From: Phycisphaerae bacterium
GTDB lineage: Bacteria > Planctomycetota > Phycisphaerae > Phycisphaerales > SM1A02
Assembly (NCBI GenBank): GCA_018663565.1
Contig: JABJQE010000112.1
Coordinates: forward strand, 1-5,727
Direction of reading: 5' to 3'
DNA length: 5,727 bases
Shown: in pieces, positions 1-5,727 of the stretch
How the letters are laid out: each line of letters opens with the position of its first letter
Numbering within the stretch: the stretch's first letter is position 1
The notes under the pieces: model-generated
What the model was told of the DNA's origin: nothing
Databases searched by the model: none
Seen by the model: the letters and a program-made list of their open reading frames with translations, nothing else
Made by a program: the position numbers and the translations under genes

Positions 1-1480
<1,480 letters not shown>

Positions 1481-1487
1481 ATGACAT

Positions 1488-1628
1488 CGTCACGCCCCAA
1501 GGGGCATGACGCTTCTTCGCATAGAAGAAATAAGAAGCCTGGACGGTCCGATGCTCACACAAGGTGAACATCGGCGGTCAACCTGGTTCCAGAAGAACCA
1601 GGCCCGATGACCGGCTATTGTCATCGGG
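1488..1628 (-). other. Run of five consecutive stem-loops in the 16S leader
   Basis: Five inverted repeats follow each other with short gaps. They are 1488-1511 (arms CGTCA/TGACG, one mismatch, then GCCCC/GGGGC), 1513-1529 (TTCTTC/GAAGAA, loop GCATA), 1548-1574 (11-bp arms with one G-U pair, five-base loop), 1582-1602 (CCTGGTTC/GAACCAGG, five-base loop) and 1603-1628 (CCCGATGA/TCATCGGG, ten-base loop). The last two abut with no spacer and could stack end to end. The coordinates are read directly. A role as a folding or RNase-processing module for pre-16S is inference. Confidence 0.7.
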
Positions 1629-1635
1629 GTTTTTT
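1603..1635 (+). terminator. Terminator-like hairpin plus T-run, antisense to the rRNA leader
   Basis: On the plus strand an 8-bp stem (CCCGATGA/TCATCGGG) with a ten-base loop is followed directly by G and six Ts (1630-1635), the form of an intrinsic terminator. The strand is odd, because the only transcription expected here is on the minus strand, where the same bases read A-run then hairpin and would not terminate. It could stop antisense transcripts arising within the 16S gene, or it could simply be leader structure beside an A-tract. The shape is clear; the function is uncertain. Confidence 0.45.
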
Positions 1636-1833
1636 AGAATCATTACTACTGCCAAGCCCGCCGAAGCGAACTTGACACGATCGTGTATTTCTGGAATATG
1701 ACTCGATCTGGTTTCACAAGAATGTTTCATGGACGACGGGGCTGTAATCCGTCGCCCAAGTTTTTCGCCATCCTGCAAGACCCTGTGAAAGGTCCAACAT
1801 TCCGGCGACATCCTCGCGGCGTATCGACTGTCC

Positions 1834-1848
1834 ACTTGTCAAAGAACA
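1834..1848 (-). promoter_or_regulatory. boxA-type rRNA antitermination site
   Basis: The minus strand reads TGTTCTTTGACAAGT. This closely resembles the boxA of bacterial rRNA leaders (E. coli TGCTCTTTAACA; Bacillus TGTTCTTTGAAAACT), which binds NusB-S10 (NusE) and lets polymerase pass termination signals. Its place, about 25-40 nt after the inferred start and well ahead of 16S, is what is expected. It contains a perfect TTGACA, but no -10 box sits at a workable distance, so I read it as boxA and not as a second promoter. Confidence 0.7.
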
Positions 1849-1879
1849 AAGCAACGCCCCAAATCAGGGCGAGCGAGGG

Positions 1880-1907
1880 ATCGTATCAAACCCCCAGCCC
1901 GTGTCAA
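1880..1907 (-). promoter_or_regulatory. rRNA operon promoter (-35 TTGACA, -10 TACGAT)
   Basis: On the minus strand a perfect -35 hexamer TTGACA (1902-1907) is followed by a 16-bp spacer and the -10 hexamer TACGAT (1880-1885, four of six consensus bases). A GC-rich stretch with CCCTCGCTCGCCC follows the -10, and a seven-A tract (1931-1937) lies upstream, a little farther than a typical UP element. It faces boxA and 16S, so it is the obvious candidate for the primary-sigma promoter of the operon. It begins only about 40 bp after the comF stop codon. Confidence 0.75.
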
Positions 1908-1947
1908 CCACCCCACTCCCCCCATTCCGCCTTTTTTTGATCATTCT

Positions 1948-2685
1948 TCACGTTGAATCGGCCACCGCAATCACGCCAAGTGTGACCGATCTCGCCCCGG
2001 CCTCGCGGAGCAATCCACCTGCAATTCGTGCCGTTCGGCCAGTGGTCAATACGTCGTCCACCAAGACGACATCACGCCCCTGAAGTCGTGATCTGGCACG
2101 GAGATGTACATGCCATCCGCGGGCCGTGGCTCGGTGCCGCGCAGTCCGCGAGGCCCCCGCCTGAGCCACACTGCCTCGCCGCCACAGCGCCCTGTAGTAC
2201 GTGGCGTCGCACACCCGTGCCACCTCCTGGGCAAGCATTCCTGCATGATCAATACCCCGCTTCCATCTGCGAATGAGTGGCATGGGCACCGGGACGACCA
2301 CAGACTGCGCCACTCGCCCCGCCCCTATGTGCGCACGCAATGACCAGGCGAGTCTTTGTCCGAGCGGACGAGCGAGTTCCCACCACCGACGAAACTTCAA
2401 GGCCAGCACCAAGGCTGCGCAGCCATCTTGGTACTGACCCACTCTACACACGCCATCCAAAACACCCCGCGTCTGTAGGCAATACGGACACCCCTCTGTG
2501 ATTGAAAGAGGCCGCGGGGCAGAATGCCCGCATCGCAAACACCATGGTCCGCGGCATCTGACCAGGCTCGCCCGCGTCCACCGCTCGGCATCAGGGAGAT
2601 CCCGCCCGAGGACGCCTTCAGTGAACGCGCTTGCATGTCGTTTCAAAACGTCAATTCGAGGTCGAATCGCCATGCCCAGCAGCAT
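1948..2685 (-). CDS. comF: ComF family phosphoribosyltransferase-like protein
   Basis: A 245-residue protein of the ComF/GntX family, which is linked to DNA uptake in naturally competent bacteria but is widespread and of unsettled biochemistry. An N-terminal zinc-ribbon-like part has Cys44, Cys49, Cys52 and the CPYC pair Cys66/Cys69. It is followed by the family block GQYQDGCAALVLALKFRR (about 83-100), VVPVPMPLIRRWKRGIDHA (about 130-148), and the phosphoribosyltransferase PRPP-binding loop VVLVDDVLTTGRT (206-218) with paired Asp210/Asp211. The length is normal for the family. The start is the first ATG after an in-frame stop; Met5 (2673) is an alternative, and neither has a good Shine-Dalgarno site. 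It lies 55 nt after the small upstream gene and about 40 bp before the rrn promoter, all on one strand. No competence genes are visible nearby, so a DNA-uptake role here is unproven. Confidence 0.93.
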   Translation of the reverse strand: MLLGMAIRPRIDVLKRHASAFTEGVLGRDLPDAERWTRASLVRCRGPWCLRCGHSAPRPLSITEGCPYCLQTRGVLDGVCRVGQYQDGCAALVLALKFRRWWELARPLGQRLAWSLRAHIGAGRVAQSVVVPVPMPLIRRWKRGIDHAGMLAQEVARVCDATYYRALWRRGSVAQAGASRTARHRATARGWHVHLRARSRLQGRDVVLVDDVLTTGRTARIAGGLLREAGARSVTLGVIAVADST

Positions 2686-2693
2686 GGCACATC

Positions 2694-2711
2694 AGGCAGG
2701 AATGTCTGCCT
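2694..2711 (-). promoter_or_regulatory. Stem-loop just before the comF start codon
   Basis: A perfect 6-bp inverted repeat (AGGCAG/CTGCCT, six-base loop) ends eight bases before the comF ATG, where a ribosome binding site would normally lie. The only purine run, AAGG, is inside the 5' arm and about 23 bases from the ATG. It may influence comF translation or may be chance. Confidence 0.35.
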
Positions 2712-2740
2712 TGACTGCTGTTTTTCGGCGGAAGATCCTG

Positions 2741-2992
2741 CTAGCTGACGCGCCGCGAGGCCGAACACAATGTGGGCGTATGAATCAGTTCGGCGGCGGC
2801 GGCTTCTGCGTAGCGAATTGCAGCGGGCAACAGCCCCGATACTTCCATCGAAGAGAGTCCTGACGCCTCTGAAAAGGCTGAGAGGACCGTCACAGCTGGC
2901 AACGCATCGCTCCTGAGAATTCGGGCGACAAGCCGAGACTGGTCCACGGTCGAGAGCGAGCGAATCCAGGCCAATAAGAGGTTCTCTGACAT
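2741..2992 (-). CDS. Small hypothetical protein (83 aa) upstream of comF
   Basis: I do not recognise this protein. It is rich in Leu, Ala and Ser, with amphipathic helical stretches at about residues 4-28 (LLLAWIRSLSTVDQSRLVARI) and 50-70 (EVSGLLPAAIRYAEAAAAELI). There is no signal peptide or clear membrane segment; Cys76 is near the C-terminus. The start is supported by GGAG (complement at 3001-3004), eight bases before the ATG. A 127-codon reading in another frame of the same strand (2643-3026) has no such site, runs into comF and looks Arg/Cys-rich like a shadow. The gene lies 55 nt ahead of comF in the same direction, so the two are probably co-transcribed. The evidence for it being real is the ribosome site, the composition and the context; no homology is claimed. 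Confidence 0.6.
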   Translation of the reverse strand: MSENLLLAWIRSLSTVDQSRLVARILRSDALPAVTVLSAFSEASGLSSMEVSGLLPAAIRYAEAAAAELIHTPTLCSASRRVS

Positions 2993-3000
2993 TGCGTGGT

Positions 3001-3004
3001 CTCC
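3001..3004 (-). promoter_or_regulatory. Ribosome binding site (GGAG) of the 83-aa gene
   Basis: The minus strand reads TTGGAGACCACGCA before ATG, placing GGAG eight bases upstream. This decides the start at 2992 over the other frame. Confidence 0.55.
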
Positions 3005-3125
3005 AATGGGTCAGGCGAGAGAACACTGCTGCCGGTCCGACCCTTTCAGAGGGACCTGATTCAACATGTATTCTTTTTCAGGGCAGCCGAAAGAACCTAC
3101 CCCCACTCGTGCTTGTCTCGCATGG

Positions 3126-3158
3126 CCCCCGGTCTGGGGGAATTGCAAGGAGAGCCCC
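3126..3158 (+). promoter_or_regulatory. Possible alternative hairpins around the ribosome site of the sigma-2-like gene
   Basis: Five Cs (3126-3130) can pair with five Gs (3136-3140) across a five-base loop. The same G-run can instead pair with CCCC at 3155-3158, which would enclose the AAGGAG site (3147-3152) in the loop. The two pairings exclude each other, as in translational switches. The arms are short and no sensor is visible, so the regulatory reading is inference. Confidence 0.3.
3147..3152 (+). promoter_or_regulatory. Ribosome binding site AAGGAG
   Basis: AAGGAG lies nine bases before ATG 3162. It selects this start over the in-frame ATG at 3066, which would add 32 Pro/Cys/Trp-containing residues unlike the rest of the protein. 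Confidence 0.7.
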
Positions 3159-3161
3159 AAA

Positions 3162-3446
3162 ATGTCACAAGAAGACACAGCAAACGCTGTTTTGTCCGCA
3201 TTTGAGGCCTGTTATGAGGAACTTTATCTCTCCGTTCGGCCTCATGTCACTGCCCCACAGGCTGAGGCGATTTGCCGCGGGGCCTTCAAATACCTGATAC
3301 GAAAATATTTGGAAAAGGGCGAAACAATCATTCCCTCGCCTGATTGTCTGCTCCATACGGCCCGTGCCTTCGCACAGGTCCAAGTAGACAGACTGCGAAA
3401 GAATACGAATACATCGAACCACGAGGCTTCCACACTCAGTAACTGA
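3162..3446 (+). CDS. Small protein resembling a lone sigma-70 region 2 domain
   Basis: A 94-residue protein. Residues 12-80 follow the layout of region 2 of ECF sigma factors. There is an aromatic helix FEACYEELYLSVRPH (14-28), then an AxxQAEAICRGAFKYLIRKYLEKG stretch that lines up with the usual AEDLVQEVFLRLWR core-binding helix, then LLHTARAFAQVQVDRLRKN (63-81), which matches the WLFTIARNLALDHLRR pattern of region 2.3-2.4. The normally acidic D-x-x-Q-E motif is replaced (AICRGAF), and no region 4 helix-turn-helix follows; a Ser/Thr/Asn tail (82-94) ends the protein. It may be a degenerate sigma relative or regulator. The resemblance is by eye only. It starts nine bases after AAGGAG and is 43 nt upstream of the next small gene, apparently in one operon, divergent from the comF block. 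Confidence 0.7.
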   Translation: MSQEDTANAVLSAFEACYEELYLSVRPHVTAPQAEAICRGAFKYLIRKYLEKGETIIPSPDCLLHTARAFAQVQVDRLRKNTNTSNHEASTLSN

Positions 3447-3475
3447 CTGCACCAGTTTGATGAGGCCCCACTCTG

Positions 3476-3480
3476 AAGGA
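3476..3480 (+). promoter_or_regulatory. Ribosome binding site AAGGA
   Basis: AAGGA sits nine bases before ATG 3490 and decides this start over the in-frame ATGs at 3457 and 3460, which lie upstream of the site. Confidence 0.6.
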
Positions 3481-3489
3481 CAGAGACAC

Positions 3490-3705
3490 ATGACAACTAA
3501 CGACTCAACAACCCCTGACCCACTGCATCTCACAGAAGCACGCGCGGCCAAAAGCCGCGGACGAACACATCTTCAGGCCATTATTGATGAGCATCTGATT
3601 GACAACCTGATTCTGCAAGACGACTCACTTGAGAGTTCACTCTTCGCAGACATGCCCTGGAAGGACCCCTCCCCATCAGGCGAATTTGAAGCTATCAACG
3701 CCTGA
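3490..3705 (+). CDS. Small acidic hypothetical protein (71 aa)
   Basis: I do not recognise this protein. The N-terminus is polar (MTTNDSTTPDP), followed by a probable helix with basic residues (TEARAAKSRGRTHLQAIIDEHLIDNLIL, about 15-42), and an acidic C-terminal part with DDSLESSLFADMPWKDPSPSGEFEAINA (44-71). There is no signal peptide, membrane segment or Cys. It follows the sigma-region-2-like gene by 43 nt with its own AAGGA site and is followed by a strong terminator, so the two form a likely operon. It is not the missing region 4: no helix-turn-helix pattern is present. It might act on its neighbour, but nothing in the sequence shows that. Confidence 0.65.
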   Translation: MTTNDSTTPDPLHLTEARAAKSRGRTHLQAIIDEHLIDNLILQDDSLESSLFADMPWKDPSPSGEFEAINA

Positions 3706-3761
3706 TTTTCCAACTGCCCCCCACTTTGTGTTCATGGTCATGCCAGGAATACAGAAACAAG

Positions 3762-3810
3762 AACACGGCATACTTCGACCGCCGAAGTATGCCGTGTTTC
3801 TTTGTGTTGT
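3762..3810. terminator. Bidirectional intrinsic terminator between converging genes
   Basis: A perfect 16-bp inverted repeat (arms 3762-3777 and 3783-3798, AACACGGCATACTTCG and its complement) has a five-base loop ACCGC. On the plus strand it is followed by TTCTTTGTGTTGT, and on the minus strand by a run of the type TTGTTTCTGT. It lies 56 bp after the 71-aa gene stop and 26 bp after the acnA stop, so it can end transcription from both sides. Confidence 0.9.
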
Positions 3811-3824
3811 ATGCAGCAATCAGT

Positions 3825-5727
3825 TCACACGGTCGACGTCGCAGCCGCGGCCATCCGCCTGAGCACGGTGTGCAAAATCCCACCGTTCTCAATATAGGCC
3901 ACCTCGACCGGCGTATCGACGCGGAGCATCGCCTCGAAGGCTGTGACGTCTCCGGAGTCTGATCGTGCCGAGACTGTGACAGTCTGGCGCGGCCCAAACT
4001 TGTCGCCCCAATTAATGCTGAACCGCTCACTGCCAGTAAGACCGAGCGAGGCTGCAGTTTGCCCGCCCACATACTCGAGCGGCACGACACCCATTCCGAC
4101 GAGATTCGATCGGTGAATCCGCTCATAGGATTCTGCAATGACTGCCCGAACGCCAAGCAAGTACGTACCCTTGGCAGCCCAGTCCCGGGACGAGCCCATG
4201 CCGTAGTCCTTGCCAGCCAGCACGACAAGCGTTGTGTCCTCGGCTCGGTAGTGCTCGCTTGCCGCAAATATGGACGTCATCTCACCTGTCGTAAAGTCGG
4301 TTGTCCACCCACCCTCCGTACCGGGAGCGAGCTGATTGCGAACACGAATATTTCCGAATGTGCCTCGAGTCATCACGAGGTCGTTGCCACGACGCGAACC
4401 AAAAGAATTGAACATCCCAGGTTCAACACCATGCTCGATGAGAAACTGGCCCGCAGGGGAATCCACACCAATCGATCCCGCAGGGGAGATGTGATCGGTG
4501 GTCACTGAGTCACCAAGCAAGCACAACACTCGCGCATCTTGAACAATTGGAACGCCAGGCGTGTCTTGTGTCATGCCCTCAAAGAATGGCGGCAGGTGAA
4601 TATAGGTACTTGCGTCAGACCATTCAAAGAGGTCGCCTTCACCTGCATTCACATTTTGCCATGCGGCCGATCCGGTGAACACATCGCTGTACTCGGTCAG
4701 GAACTGATCGCGGCAAATGCTAGCCGACACCATCTCATCCACCTCTGCCTGCGTCGGCCAGATATCTTTCAGGTAGACGGCCTCGCCATCTGCGTCATGG
4801 CCAAGAGGGTCGTTCACAAGGTCAATATCGACCGTCCCGGCAATAGCGTAGGCCACAACAAGAGGCGGCGATGCAAGGTAGTTGGCCCGGATATCGGGAC
4901 TAATGCGACCTTCGAAATTGCGGTTTCCGCTAAGGACACTTGTTGCAATCAGGTCGTTCGTTTGAATGGCATCATGAATCGGCGCATCGAGTGGTCCAGA
5001 GTTGCCAATGCAGGTCGTGCAGCCGTATCCAACTGTGTAGAACCCAAGGGCTTCGAGATCACCCACAAGTTCGCCTCGCTCGAGATAGTCGGTCACCACC
5101 TTGGAGCCAGGTGCAAGCGATGTCTTCACCCAGGGCTTTCTCTCCAGCCCTGCGGCCCGAGCCTTTCGGGCAACCAACCCCGCCGCCACCATGACGTCTG
5201 GGTTGCTGGTATTCGTGCATGAAGTAATAGCTGCGATGACGACATCGCCGTCCTTCAGTTCAAACGACTCACCGTCCAACTCAACACGAGCAGATGATGG
5301 CGTGTGATCAGCAGTTGAAGCAAGGAGATTACGCCAAGCCGATTTCATGTTGGAGAGTGCGATGCGGTCTTGCGGGCGCTTGGGTCCAGCCAATGCGGGC
5401 TCGATCGTCGAGAGATCGAGCTCAACAACAGCGGTGTAGGTGATGTTCTCATCGCCTACATGCCAGAAACCATTGGCTTGGCAGTAACTCTTGACCGTCT
5501 CGATCAGTGATTCGTCACGGCCAGTGAGTTCCATATATCGCAGCGTGGCATCATCAACTGGGAAGAAACCCATGGTGGCACCGTACTCAGGAGCCATGTT
5601 GGCAATCGTAGCCCGAGTTGCAAGCGGCATGCTTGAGAGACCACTCCCGAAGAACTCTACAAATCTGCCCACGACGCCCTGCTCACGCAGCATCTGCGTG
5701 ATTCGGAGGACAAGGTCAGTTGCCGTG
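3825..5727 (-). CDS. acnA: Aconitate hydratase A (aconitase), N-terminus beyond window
   Basis: Cytoplasmic TCA-cycle enzyme that interconverts citrate and isocitrate through cis-aconitate, using a [4Fe-4S] cluster. The frame stays open to base 5727, giving 633 visible residues of a family usually near 900, so about 260-290 N-terminal residues are missing from view. Counted from the first visible Met (5693), the cluster ligands are Cys159 (ITSCTNTSNP) and Cys225/Cys228 (GYGCTTCIGNSGPL). Other family blocks are FVEFFGSGLSSMPLATRATIANM with the following PEYGAT, KTSLAPGSKVVTDYLE (190-205), LLGDSVTTDHISPAGSI (392-408) and the swivel-domain GSSRDWAAKG (500-509) with the catalytic Ser/Arg. The VDTPVEVAY...GGILHTVLRRM ending is typical of AcnA/IRP1-type aconitases; a short Ala/Thr tail follows. 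All key residues are present, so it should be active. It converges on the small plus-strand operon and shares its terminator. The promoter is outside the window. Confidence 0.98.
   Translation of the reverse strand, partial: TATDLVLRITQMLREQGVVGRFVEFFGSGLSSMPLATRATIANMAPEYGATMGFFPVDDATLRYMELTGRDESLIETVKSYCQANGFWHVGDENITYTAVVELDLSTIEPALAGPKRPQDRIALSNMKSAWRNLLASTADHTPSSARVELDGESFELKDGDVVIAAITSCTNTSNPDVMVAAGLVARKARAAGLERKPWVKTSLAPGSKVVTDYLERGELVGDLEALGFYTVGYGCTTCIGNSGPLDAPIHDAIQTNDLIATSVLSGNRNFEGRISPDIRANYLASPPLVVAYAIAGTVDIDLVNDPLGHDADGEAVYLKDIWPTQAEVDEMVSASICRDQFLTEYSDVFTGSAAWQNVNAGEGDLFEWSDASTYIHLPPFFEGMTQDTPGVPIVQDARVLCLLGDSVTTDHISPAGSIGVDSPAGQFLIEHGVEPGMFNSFGSRRGNDLVMTRGTFGNIRVRNQLAPGTEGGWTTDFTTGEMTSIFAASEHYRAEDTTLVVLAGKDYGMGSSRDWAAKGTYLLGVRAVIAESYERIHRSNLVGMGVVPLEYVGGQTAASLGLTGSERFSINWGDKFGPRQTVTVSARSDSGDVTAFEAMLRVDTPVEVAYIENGGILHTVLRRMAAAATSTV

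Larger units (their letters stand above)
1481..1873 (-). other. rRNA operon leader (5' external spacer), no protein gene
   Basis: This stretch lies between the inferred transcription start (about 1873, seven bases past the -10 box) and the mature 16S 5' end. I see no credible protein gene on either strand. Going towards 16S it holds boxA, a stem-loop at 1734-1754 (six-base arms CGACGG/CCGTCG), a 12-bp palindrome at 1675-1686, and a dense run of stem-loops at 1488-1628. A leader of this kind normally guides antitermination and 16S maturation. The 3' flank that would pair with it during processing is outside the window. Confidence 0.75.

Noticed and set aside
1672..1700. Perfect TTGACA on the plus strand at 1672-1677
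   Set aside because: The best -10 candidates are poor or spaced 19 bp away, and no plus-strand gene follows.
1836..1843. Second rrn promoter using TTGACA within boxA
   Set aside because: The only TA-rich hexamer downstream is about 13 bp away, too close, while the boxA match explains the sequence.
1578..1940. 85-codon open frames on both strands in the rrn leader
   Set aside because: They cover boxA, palindromes and hairpins and have no recognisable protein features.
2028..2863. Several plus-strand frames opposite comF and the 83-aa gene
   Set aside because: Shadows of GC-rich coding sequence, rich in Pro, Arg and His.
2643..3026. 127-codon minus-strand frame overlapping the 83-aa gene and the comF start
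   Set aside because: It has no ribosome site and is Arg/Cys/Ser-rich; the 83-aa frame has GGAG and better composition.
3044..3074. Weak plus-strand promoter (TTCAGA, 18 bp, TATTCT) for the sigma-2-like gene
   Set aside because: Each hexamer matches only four of six bases, so it is not better than chance in a region of this length.
4539..5222. 227-codon plus-strand frame opposite acnA
   Set aside because: Lies wholly antisense to well-conserved aconitase sequence; Cys/Arg/His-rich composition typical of a shadow frame.

Overview
The window most likely comes from a planctomycete related to class Phycisphaerae. The evidence is the 16S rRNA, which carries GGCUGCAG in place of GGCAGCAG near E. 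coli position 350, the following AACGAAUAUUCCGCAAUG stretch, and the GCGCGAAAGCGUGAC block. This is a reading from memory of signature sequences, not an alignment, so the phylum is fairly likely and the class is tentative. The genes are moderately to highly GC-rich, and comF is the most GC-rich.

Layout. Positions 1-1480 are an almost complete 16S rRNA gene on the minus strand, whose last few 3' bases run into the window edge. Positions 1481-1947 hold no protein gene. They contain the rRNA control region: a -35/-10 promoter (1880-1907), a boxA antitermination site (1834-1848), and a roughly 390-nt leader with at least five stem-loops packed just before the mature 16S. Upstream and in the same direction are comF (1948-2685) and an unrecognised 83-residue gene (2741-2992). 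A divergent intergenic region (2993-3161) separates these from two small plus-strand genes (3162-3446 and 3490-3705). The first of these looks like a lone sigma-70 region 2 domain and the second is unrecognised. A perfect 16-bp terminator hairpin (3762-3798) serves both these genes and the converging acnA gene (3825 to beyond 5727), a class A aconitase whose N-terminal quarter or more lies outside the window.

How the parts relate. The minus-strand block could be read through from the 83-residue gene via comF into the rRNA operon, because I see no terminator between comF and the rrn promoter. The plus-strand pair has classical Shine-Dalgarno spacing and looks like a two-gene operon. acnA is a separate TCA-cycle unit.

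The most interesting content is in the 16S gene. Several positions that are nearly invariant in bacteria are changed, including A1396 in the neck of the 30S subunit. Almost every such change in a helix is matched by a compensating change in its partner, so the gene appears functional. The 3' tail reads GGACCACCCCU instead of GGAUCACCUCCU, which would weaken the usual anti-Shine-Dalgarno pairing, yet nearby genes still carry GGAG or AAGGAG sites. That conflict is the main thing to resolve, with the caution that the tail sits exactly at the window edge.
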